This document shows, one piece after another, positions 1-6,236 of a DNA stretch of 25,855 nucleotides. The first letter of the stretch is position 1, and each line of letters starts with the position of its first letter. This DNA comes from an uncultured Ruminiclostridium sp. Its GTDB lineage: Bacteria; Bacillota; Clostridia; Oscillospirales; Ruminococcaceae. The translations under genes and the position numbers were made by a program. The notes under the pieces are model-generated. The model ran no database searches. It saw only the letters and a program-made list of their open reading frames with translations, and was not told the DNA's origin. The stretch covers positions 1 through 25,855 of the forward strand of contig CAKSTB010000027.1 of NCBI GenBank assembly GCA_934490165.1. The letters run 5' to 3'.

Positions 1-4
1 AAAA

Positions 5-56
5 CCTAAGGGGAGAGGGGAAAGCGCCTTTGGAGCGCCTTCCTCTCTCCCCTTGG
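5..56. repeat. Imperfect inverted repeat, head of a dispersed-repeat-like element
   Basis: A left arm around AAGGGGAGAGGGGAA pairs with a right arm around TTCCTCTCTCCCCTT, with GCGC pairs continuing inwards to a small loop. There is no T-run on either side, so it does not look like a plain terminator. It lies just before the 72-bp unit at 81-152. The second copy of that unit (3471-3542) also follows a short G/C-rich palindrome (3290-3311). I read the pair as a non-coding dispersed element; that is an inference. Confidence 0.6.
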
Positions 57-80
57 GTTGTCTCCCTCAAACATAGCTGC

Positions 81-152
81 AACGTTATCGCACAGAATAG
101 CGAACCCGAGAAGTGCTATCCGACAAAAAGCACTATCGGTAGCTAGCTATCA
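81..152 (+). repeat. 72-bp direct repeat, copy 1
   Basis: This stretch matches 3471-3542 without gaps at 63 of 72 positions by hand count, in the same orientation. The best-conserved core is AGAATAGCGAACCCGAGAAG, and ACTATCGGTAGC is shared further on. No reading frame is conserved. The two copies flank the ATPase/DUF6110 cassette. The 153-212 stretch beyond it holds nothing I can assign. Confidence 0.85.
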
Positions 153-212
153 ATGCCGATTACTAAAACGTTATAATAGAAGTGTACTAAAGTCAGACTT
201 TATTCACATATC

Positions 213-255
213 AAAAAAGTGAGCCGAGCGCACTATCCGTTGCGCTTCGACTCAC
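213..255 (-). terminator. Intrinsic terminator after the P-type ATPase gene
   Basis: On the minus strand GTGAGTCGAAGCGCA pairs with TGCGCTCGGCTCAC (one bulge, one wobble) and is followed by TTTTTT. It begins about 60 nt after the ATPase stop codon and fits the end of that transcript. Confidence 0.85.
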
Positions 256-317
256 CTTTCCTTTTTCGGGTCGTGTCACAACCCCGATCATATCAAGAGT
301 TGCTAATCACAAAATAA

Positions 318-2402
318 TTACTTCTCTTCTTCATCAATAAGATTTGTCATACTCTTAAGACTTATCGCAAGTGTAGAAGCGTTGTGGAACAACGCCGAGG
401 TTGTTGGCTGTATAATTCCGCCCACACCGAGCAGTATCAGCATAAGGTTGAACGATACGATAAAGCGGTAGTTGCGGTGTATTCTCTTCATAAGCTCAGA
501 GCTTATTTTTCTGAGAGTTATCAGCATATAAAGGTCTTCCGATGATACCGTGATATCGGCTATTTCCTTTGCTATTGCCGCTCCGGTATTTATCGCGATG
601 CCCGCATCGGCTTCTGACAGCGCGGGAGAATCGTTTACTCCGTCGCCTATCATTATGACCTTTCTGCCCTTTTCGTGCTCACGCTTTATGAAATTAGCCT
701 TATCCTCGGGGAGAACGCCTGCGTAATACTCGTCAACGCCGACCTTGGCGGCTACTGCCCTTGCGGTCTGCTCGTTGTCGCCTGTCATCATTACTATCTT
801 GCTTATTCCGCAGTCGCGGAGCGCATTTATAGCGTCAGCCGCTTCTGCTCTCAGCGGGTCGGATATACAGATAACCGCGGCAAGCACACCCGATATCGCA
901 AGGTACAGGTGCGAATATTCGCCTGACAATGAAGCGAACAGCTCTTCGTCACCCTCGGGTACTACACAGCCCTCGTCTTCAAATACAAAGTGGGCACTGC
1001 CGATTATGACCTTTTTGCTTTCAACTGTACTTGATATGCCGTGTGCTACAACATATTCAACGCTCGAGTGATATTCCTCGTGGCTGAGCCCCTTTTTCTG
1101 CGCGGCGGCTACCACTGCGTTTGCCATTGAATGAGGATAATGCTCTTCAAGGCAAGCCGCAAGACGTAACATTTCGTCCGCGTCCCTGCCGCCGAAAGGA
1201 ATAACCTTTTCAACTGTAGGAGCGGCATAGGTAAGAGTGCCTGTCTTGTCGAATACTATAGTATCGGCTTCGGCAACAGCTTCAAGGAACTTACCGCCCT
1301 TTACGCTTATCTTATAATTACTGCACTCACGCATAGCCGAAAGCACGGCGATAGGCATTGAGAGCTTCAGCGCACATGAGAAGTCGACCATCAGAACCGC
1401 CAGCATCTTTGTTACATTGCGCGTTAAAAGATAGGTCAGTATCGTACCGCCGAGCGTATAAGGCACAAGCCTGTCAGCAAGTCTTGAAGCCTTGTCCTCG
1501 GAAGAGGATTTCAGCTTTTCCGACTCCTCTATCATCTTCACTATGCGGTCGTATCTGCCGCCGCCCATTGCCTTGTCAACGCGGACGACACATTCGCCCT
1601 CTTCAACAACAGTACCCGCATAGACATAACTGCCCTCGCTCTTTCTGACAGGTAGAGATTCGCCTGTGATAGATGCCTGATTTACGGTAGCCTCTCCGCT
1701 TGCGACCTTGCCGTCAAGCGGTATCATATTGCCTGTGCGGACTACCACCAGATCGCCCTCATGTACATCGTTTATAGATATCAGCGTTTCGGTATTGCCT
1801 GTCTTTACCCATACGTTTTCAACGTTAAGCGACATTGCACCCGCAAGGTCGGCTACCGACTTCTTATGCGTCCAGTCCTCAAGTATCTCGCCGATATTCA
1901 GCATAAACATTACTGATGATGCTGTCTTGAAGTCCCTGCGCAGAAGCGATACGGTCACTGCGGTCGCGTCAAGTACGGCTACGGACAGCTTGCCGCTCAG
2001 AAGCGCTTTCAGTCCGTGCTTTATGTATTTCCACGACTTTATAACAGCGATAAACGCCCTTATAGGTGCGGGGATAAAGGTCTTTGATATAAACCGTGCC
2101 ACTACCGTCATAACAAGCTTATCCTCAAACTCGCGGTTAAGCTTTCTTGATGTGTGGTCGGGCACTAAGTCCATCTTCCTTGCCTTTTCAAAGGCAAAGG
2201 CGGCAAGAGCCTTAAGCACTGCACTTCTGTCAGTGAATACTATGACAGCGTCACAGGTACGGTCGTATACCGCTACATCGGTTACGCCATTTACCGCACG
2301 CAGGTAGTACTCAAGCACATCGGCATTGTCGAGCGACATCTTGCCGCAGAACATATGCACACGCAGTCTGCCTTTCGACTCGTGAAGTATTTTACATTTC
2401 AT
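318..2402 (-). CDS. P1B-like (heavy-metal-type) P-type ATPase with HMA_2-like N terminus and FSC membrane motif
   Basis: This is a 694-residue ATP-driven cation pump of the inner membrane. Visible motifs are TGES at 246-249 (actuator), the phosphorylation motif DKTGTLT with Asp385, a YPHS-type nucleotide-domain motif near 422-425, and GDGVND at 586-591. The N-terminal ~60 residues look like an HMA fold (GRLRV start) but lack CxxC. The membrane metal motif that is CPC in Cu/Zn/Cd pumps reads FSC here (FSCALKLSMP, 341-350), so the cargo cannot be deduced; this subclass often sits beside DUF6110 genes. The ATG at 2402 follows GGAG at 10 nt. The gene lies 63 nt downstream of the DUF6110 gene, across an intercistronic terminator. 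Family confidence is high; the metal is unknown. Confidence 0.93.
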   Translation of the reverse strand: MKCKILHESKGRLRVHMFCGKMSLDNADVLEYYLRAVNGVTDVAVYDRTCDAVIVFTDRSAVLKALAAFAFEKARKMDLVPDHTSRKLNREFEDKLVMTVVARFISKTFIPAPIRAFIAVIKSWKYIKHGLKALLSGKLSVAVLDATAVTVSLLRRDFKTASSVMFMLNIGEILEDWTHKKSVADLAGAMSLNVENVWVKTGNTETLISINDVHEGDLVVVRTGNMIPLDGKVASGEATVNQASITGESLPVRKSEGSYVYAGTVVEEGECVVRVDKAMGGGRYDRIVKMIEESEKLKSSSEDKASRLADRLVPYTLGGTILTYLLTRNVTKMLAVLMVDFSCALKLSMPIAVLSAMRECSNYKISVKGGKFLEAVAEADTIVFDKTGTLTYAAPTVEKVIPFGGRDADEMLRLAACLEEHYPHSMANAVVAAAQKKGLSHEEYHSSVEYVVAHGISSTVESKKVIIGSAHFVFEDEGCVVPEGDEELFASLSGEYSHLYLAISGVLAAVICISDPLRAEAADAINALRDCGISKIVMMTGDNEQTARAVAAKVGVDEYYAGVLPEDKANFIKREHEKGRKVIMIGDGVNDSPALSEADAGIAINTGAAIAKEIADITVSSEDLYMLITLRKISSELMKRIHRNYRFIVSFNLMLILLGVGGIIQPTTSALFHNASTLAISLKSMTNLIDEEEK

Positions 2403-2420
2403 TTTCGGTCATCTCCATAT

Positions 2421-2454
2421 AAAAAGCCGACGGCAACAAAGCGTACCGCCGGCT
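2421..2454 (-). terminator. Intercistronic terminator between DUF6110 gene and ATPase
   Basis: On the minus strand AGCCGGCGG pairs with CCGTCGGCT (one G:U pair) around a loop of about 12 nt, followed by TTTTT. It sits between the stop of the DUF6110 gene (2466) and the ATPase start (2402). I see no new consensus promoter in the 63-nt gap, so partial read-through probably sets a high DUF6110 to ATPase ratio (inference). Confidence 0.8.
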
Positions 2455-2465
2455 CTCTATCAGTC

Positions 2466-2753
2466 TTATGCTTCTTCTGTAGCCGCTTCACAACCGCAGT
2501 CACATTCGCACTCGTCCTCGATAACAACGTTCTTAGCGTCACGCTTTTCGTTAATATCCTTAGCATCGGCGAGAATATCGCCTGCATTTTCCTTAACATT
2601 GGTAACGGTCTTCATAACCGATTCCTTAGCGCGAAGAGTCGCCGCTGTAACCTGTGCATATACCTTCTTTGCGTCCTTACTGCCAAGAAGCTTCAGTCCT
2701 ACAGAGCCGAAAGCTACGCCGCCTGCGAATATACCTAATTTTACCCAGTTCAT
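2466..2753 (-). CDS. DUF6110-like small membrane protein with CxCxCxC acidic tail
   Basis: This is a 95-residue protein. Residues about 4-23 form one glycine-rich hydrophobic segment. A lysine-rich helical middle (KKVYAQVTAATLRAKESVMK) matches the DUF6110 family as I remember it. The C terminus is acidic and ends with alternating cysteines, C82-E-C84-D-C86-G-C88, which would suit a thiophilic metal. The ATG is well supported: AAGGAGG lies 7 nt upstream. It is the first gene of a two-gene unit with the P-type ATPase and has its own promoter and an attenuator-like leader. No function has been established for the family to my knowledge. A membrane-tethered metal donor or sensor for the pump is an inference. 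Confidence 0.88.
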   Translation of the reverse strand: MNWVKLGIFAGGVAFGSVGLKLLGSKDAKKVYAQVTAATLRAKESVMKTVTNVKENAGDILADAKDINEKRDAKNVVIEDECECDCGCEAATEEA

Positions 2754-2859
2754 AATTTGACCTCCTTGTATTATTACTCTTTTCAGAGCCGTCTGTGTAC
2801 TTTGTTCTGGCAGAAAAGCGAAAACGCAAATAAGTAAGCTTTGGCTAACTATCTTTACA

Positions 2860-2904
2860 TAATAAAAACGGAATGACAGCGGATATTCTGCAATGCTATT
2901 CCGT
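2860..2904 (-). terminator. Attenuator-like terminator in the DUF6110-ATPase leader
   Basis: On the minus strand ACGGAAT (2904-2898) pairs with ATTCCGT (2874-2868), with inner AGC/GCT pairing, followed by TTTTATTAT. It lies after the promoter at 2963-2991 and about 110 nt before the start codon, so it can only end transcripts of this operon early. Upstream GATCTG-aaga-CAGATC forms another hairpin. No known riboswitch class was recognised. Confidence 0.68.
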
Positions 2905-2962
2905 AGGCGCTTTGATCTGTCTTCAGATCTTCTTACACAGATTTTACTTTTTGTTTTTATTT

Positions 2963-2991
2963 AGTATAACACCATACTTTTTATTTGTCAA
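2963..2991 (-). promoter_or_regulatory. Sigma-A-type promoter for the DUF6110-ATPase operon
   Basis: Minus strand: TTGACA (2991-2986), 17-bp spacer, TATACT (2968-2963). Predicted transcripts start near 2956, giving a leader of about 200 nt before the ATG at 2753. Confidence 0.8.
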
Positions 2992-3285
2992 TAAGTTGTA
3001 ACTTGCTAACCGTTACTGTTTTCAACGATAATTTTCGACGGTTTACGGCAGAAAATTGTGCAGATTTTATGAGCGGCTTTAAAGTCAAAAAATGTAACGG
3101 TTTCAACACCGACTCCAAGACTGTTGAACCATTCTTTAAGCACGATAATGCCTAAACTAAAACTCTGTATGTTCATAAAACGACAAGTAGTGATAGTTCT
3201 GCTTTTCAAATCGTTGCTAACCTAAATTCCATTATAATGCACAACAACATCTCAAAAGGAATGGTATGTTCAGCCAAGCACTATA
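2992..3285. other. Gene-free stretch with no recognised feature
   Basis: AT-rich sequence upstream of the metal operon promoter. A 67-codon open frame (3006-3209, minus) has no convincing ribosome binding site or family resemblance. I see no RNA gene or insertion-sequence ends here. Confidence 0.5.
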
Positions 3286-3545
3286 CTTGCCTCCCCTCGA
3301 AAAAGGGGAGGTGGCACGACTGATACAAGTTCATCGTTCTTTATCATATAAGTTCAGAAAATCTGACTTTTATATATCTCCGACATTTCCGAGCCGTGAC
3401 GGAGGGGATTGTAATTGCTCAGCAGTTGTTTTACTCTTTCCTTTGATTTCTTTTATCCTCACTTAGCAACAACATTATCGCGCAGAATAGCGAACCCGAG
3501 AAGTGCTGTCCGACAAACAAAACTATCGGTAGCCTACTATCACCT
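3286..3545. repeat. Dispersed-repeat-like region with palindromes and 72-bp direct repeat copy 2
   Basis: CCTCCCCT (3290-3297) pairs with AGGGGAGG (3304-3311) around a six-base loop. A second small arm pair, CTCCG/CGGAG, lies at 3378-3404. The 72-bp unit shared with 81-152 occupies 3471-3542. The style (short G/C palindromes ending in GACGGAGGGGATTGT-like sequence) resembles non-coding dispersed repeats common in gut Clostridia. That comparison is from memory. Confidence 0.65.
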
Positions 3546-3626
3546 ATATACTGAAAACATATCAACCGCTCCAAATTCTCCGGAAATTGAGGCTTAATAC
3601 TAATTTTATTACTAACCCCAAAATCA

Positions 3627-5639
3627 TCATATAAAATACGGCATCAGCGTCTGATTGATAACCTTTATATCAAGCGGCTTCGGAATATGCGCATTCATTC
3701 CCGCCGCAAGACAATGCTCAACATCACTCGGCAGTACATTTGCGCTCATCGCTATTATAGGAATGCTTTGAGCGTCTGCTCTTTGTGTACTGCGTATAAG
3801 CTCTGTCGCCTCAAAGCCGTCAACCCCCGGCATCATAAGATCCATCAGAATAAGATCAAAATATCCCTCCGGTTTTTCTCTGAACAGCCTTACCGCCTCT
3901 TCGCCGTCTTTTGCACAAGTGATCAGCGCACCCTCATTTTCCAGCATATACTGTGCTATTTCAAGGTTAAGCTCGTTGTCCTCGGCGATAAGCACATTCT
4001 TACCTTCAAGAAAATCGCAGGGCACATCGGTCTTCTGCTCTGAGGTATCAAGGCAGAATTCAAGCGGGATATAAACCGTAAACACCGAACCCTTGCCAAG
4101 CTCGCTCCTGACCTCGATCTTTCCGCCCATAAGCTCACTGAGCTTCCGCGCTATCGGCAGTCCGAGCCCCATTCTTATCTCGGTGCCCGCGTCATTATGT
4201 TCTTTGACGAACGGCTCAAACAGATGCTCGGTAAATTCGCGGCTCATACCTATTCCGGTATCCTTTACCTCGATAATATACATAGCGTGATTGCTGTCCG
4301 TCTGCTGTTCGTGGACGAATGTTTCAACAGTTCCGCCCGGCTTGTTGAATTTTATGCTGTTCTGTATTATCTTGAACATCATACGGCGTATATGCTTTTC
4401 ACTGCCGTAAACCTTGTTGTGCACTATATCGGCAGGGTGAGATATGACGTTTATTCCGAGTTGGTCGGCGAGTTGTCTTGTGACGCTTGTATATACATCA
4501 TACAGCGCTTTTACCTCAATATAGTTTCTTTCAAGCTCAACATTGCCGAGCTCAAGACTGCTCATATCAAGCACATCGTCCACCAGCATTTCAAGCAGCT
4601 TTTCGGATTTTGCCGCTTTTTGGAGCGCGGTTATGACCTCGCCGTTTTCTCCCGCGGCTTTTTCCGCTATGGCTATCATTCCCTTGATGCCGTTCAGCGG
4701 AGTACGCAGGTCGTGCGACATACGCGACAAAAACTCGCTCTTTGCCCTGTTTGCCCTCTGCGCCTCAGCAAGAGCTGATTCAAGCTGTTTGCGGTGCGCG
4801 ACCTCTTCTTTTATAAGGTCGTCTATACAGCGTATACCTATTACCGCCTTATTGTCAAAAGGCTCTGAGCAGGCAACGAACGTCATCTCGTAATTAACAA
4901 GCCCGTTTGCGACAGACTTAGCTCTGTAGCGGACAGAATATTTCGGTCTGTTGCAAAGATTCTTTTTGATCGTGTCAAAGTCGGACGCGGCGGCGACTTT
5001 TTGCTTATCCTCTTCATAAACATAGTTATCTATGTAGTAAAGCATAGCGTCACTGTGACCGCTGTGACTGTTGGCGAAATCATCTGCGGCGGCTTCATCG
5101 GTTATTTTATTTATGTATCGGACAGAAATATTCTTATCAAGGTTAACGTAATATACGGAAGTATAATCGCTGTTGAGTGCGGTCATAACGTCAAGGGAGC
5201 GCTTTATCTCGTTTTGGTAACGGTACTGCTCTTTTACGCTGTCGGGTACTACCATATGATAGCCGCGCAGTACAAGTCCTTTTCCCTCTTCTTTATATGC
5301 AGAACCGCCGCAACGTACAAACATAACGCTACCGTCTGGGCACACCCAGTGATAGTCGACCTCTGCCTTGCCGTTTTTTATCATAGAGGCGGTGTAATTA
5401 TCCACTAATTCTATATCCTCGCCCTGCACTCCGTCGCGCCACGCCTTATAGGTCTGTGCGGGTGTGAGCTCTTTTTCTCCGATAGCTATAAGCCTTTTCA
5501 TCTGCTCATCGGCGTACATCTCGGGCTCTTTTCCGTCAGACAGGAAAATGCTCCATGTGCCTATGCCTACCGAGAGAAGTATGTCCTCGGGAGCATATAA
5601 AAGCTCGTATTTGTTATTCTCATTCGCTGTGGTTTCCAC
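3627..5639 (-). CDS. Soluble PAS-containing hybrid histidine kinase/response regulator
   Basis: This is a 670-residue sensor kinase with no membrane segment. A PAS-like domain spans about 15-130 and a second divergent sensor domain about 147-275. A short coiled linker follows, then HisKA with MSHDLRTPLNG (phospho-His309). The HATPase domain has an N box at N427, DTGIGM at 460-465 and a GLGLP box at 491-495. A C-terminal receiver has acidic E553/D554, phospho-Asp600 (LILMDLMMPG) and Lys654. It would autophosphorylate on His and pass the phosphate to its own receiver; no DNA-binding output is present, so a separate HPt or regulator is expected. The start is GTG at 5639, with AAAGGGG 6 nt upstream. 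It is a single-gene unit behind a c-di-GMP-I riboswitch and terminator. I see no clear terminator after its TGA stop. The signal sensed is unknown. Confidence 0.93.
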   Translation of the reverse strand: METTANENNKYELLYAPEDILLSVGIGTWSIFLSDGKEPEMYADEQMKRLIAIGEKELTPAQTYKAWRDGVQGEDIELVDNYTASMIKNGKAEVDYHWVCPDGSVMFVRCGGSAYKEEGKGLVLRGYHMVVPDSVKEQYRYQNEIKRSLDVMTALNSDYTSVYYVNLDKNISVRYINKITDEAAADDFANSHSGHSDAMLYYIDNYVYEEDKQKVAAASDFDTIKKNLCNRPKYSVRYRAKSVANGLVNYEMTFVACSEPFDNKAVIGIRCIDDLIKEEVAHRKQLESALAEAQRANRAKSEFLSRMSHDLRTPLNGIKGMIAIAEKAAGENGEVITALQKAAKSEKLLEMLVDDVLDMSSLELGNVELERNYIEVKALYDVYTSVTRQLADQLGINVISHPADIVHNKVYGSEKHIRRMMFKIIQNSIKFNKPGGTVETFVHEQQTDSNHAMYIIEVKDTGIGMSREFTEHLFEPFVKEHNDAGTEIRMGLGLPIARKLSELMGGKIEVRSELGKGSVFTVYIPLEFCLDTSEQKTDVPCDFLEGKNVLIAEDNELNLEIAQYMLENEGALITCAKDGEEAVRLFREKPEGYFDLILMDLMMPGVDGFEATELIRSTQRADAQSIPIIAMSANVLPSDVEHCLAAGMNAHIPKPLDIKVINQTLMPYFI

Positions 5640-5656
5640 GAAATGCCCCTTTCCAC

Positions 5657-5686
5657 AAAAAAAGGTATTGCAAAAGCCGCAATACC
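5657..5686 (-). terminator. Riboswitch expression-platform terminator
   Basis: On the minus strand GGTATTGC pairs perfectly with GCAATACC around a 7-nt loop, followed by TTTTTTT. It lies directly between the c-di-GMP aptamer and the ribosome binding site of the kinase, only about 17 nt before the GTG, so it cannot belong to an upstream gene. Confidence 0.88.
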
Positions 5687-5689
5687 CCC

Positions 5690-5766
5690 CGTTTAATGCA
5701 ACCGGCTGCCATTTTACAGGCCCTATGGCTTTGCGTCACAGTCTTTCGACTGCTTTGCCTTTTAAT
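5690..5766 (-). promoter_or_regulatory. c-di-GMP-I (GEMM-I) riboswitch aptamer
   Basis: Read on the minus strand, the conserved GEMM-I elements occur in order. GGCAAA is at 5759-5754. A hairpin CAGTC-GAAA-GACTG carries the docking tetraloop at 5747-5744. GACGCAAAGCC is at 5737-5727, then GGGCCT in the second helix, and AGCCGGTTGC near 5707-5698. These are the diagnostic sequences of the class that binds cyclic di-GMP. A terminator follows at once, so control is probably by transcription termination. Whether the ligand turns the gene on or off cannot be told without folding the alternative states. Confidence 0.93.
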
Positions 5767-5887
5767 TTTACTATTGTGTTGTGAATTTTCCGCTTATACC
5801 CGTATAAACAGAAAACCGTGCCGATATAAGAGCGATCGGCAAACTCGTATTACACAGCCGTTATGCCGTGTATACGGTTATTTTACA

Positions 5888-6066
5888 GGGGATATTATAA
5901 CATAAAATAAGTCGGCGTCAGCCGACACGGCGGTACGCCGTCTTTTGCCTTTTGGCAAAAGTTTTTTATGTTAAAATGTTCCCAGACTTGCGGCGCTCCG
6001 CAAGCCGTGCAGGGCACGGCAAAATCCGCTATCGGCGGATTTTATGTCTGGGGTTATTATAACATA
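5888..6066. repeat. Hairpin cluster bounded by 17-bp direct repeats
   Basis: GGGGWTATTATAACATA occurs at 5888-5904 and 6050-6066 with one mismatch. Between the copies are six abutting perfect hairpins: GTCGGC/GCCGAC (5911-5926), ACGGCG/CGCCGT (5927-5941), CTTTTGCC/GGCAAAAG (5942-5961), TTGCGG/CCGCAA (5988-6003), GCCGTGC/GCACGGC (6004-6020) and AAAATCCGC/GCGGATTTT (6021-6043). The last three are enclosed by CCCAGAC/GTCTGGG (5981-5987 and 6046-6052), which makes a cloverleaf with almost no unpaired linker. The third hairpin has six T's after it on the plus strand, the shape of a terminator for rightward transcription. Confidence 0.85.
5894..5921 (-). promoter_or_regulatory. Proximal candidate promoter (P2) for the riboswitch-kinase gene
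   Basis: Perfect TATAAT (5899-5894, minus strand) with a weaker CTGACG about 16 bp upstream as the -35. The -10 lies inside the 17-bp repeat that also carries the -10 of the distal promoter. A start here gives about 120 nt before the aptamer. Confidence 0.45.
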
Positions 6067-6084
6067 TACCCACCTGTCAGTCAA
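6056..6084 (-). promoter_or_regulatory. Distal promoter (P1) for the hairpin cluster and riboswitch-kinase transcript
   Basis: Minus strand: TTGACT (6084-6079), 17-bp spacer, TATAAT (6061-6056). The predicted start falls near 6049, so the RNA would begin at the outer stem of the cloverleaf. The full leader to the kinase start would be about 410 nt. Confidence 0.72.
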
Positions 6085-6157
6085 GTACTAACGCCAATAA
6101 AAATCGCATTAAAATCAGACATACAAGCAAAATTGCTAACATTTACTATGTTTAAGC

Positions 6158-6205
6158 TAAAAATTACAGCAGCACACGCGAGGGAGAGGCGGCACTGCTG
6201 TAATT
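6158..6205 (-). terminator. Intrinsic terminator of the fructose PTS operon
   Basis: On the minus strand AATTACAGCAG pairs perfectly with CTGCTGTAATT, followed by a T-run, about 30 nt after the ptsI stop codon. Confidence 0.9.
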
Positions 6206-6236
6206 CTTATATGGGAGCTCAGTCGTTATCGGAAAT

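Noticed and set aside
1708..2307. 199-codon plus-strand frame inside the ATPase gene
   Set aside because: Shadow of a gene with intact P-type ATPase motifs; no ribosome binding site or recognisable domain.
3006..3209. Possible 67-residue gene upstream of the metal operon promoter
   Set aside because: No convincing ribosome binding site, low-complexity AT-rich sequence, no family likeness.
4197..4778. 193-codon plus-strand frame inside the histidine kinase gene
   Set aside because: Antisense shadow of the HATPase/HisKA coding region.
5942..5967. CTTTTGCC/GGCAAAAG with TTTTTT as terminator of a plus-strand gene
   Set aside because: It has terminator shape on the plus strand, but there is no plus-strand gene for it to end; kept only as part of the hairpin cluster.
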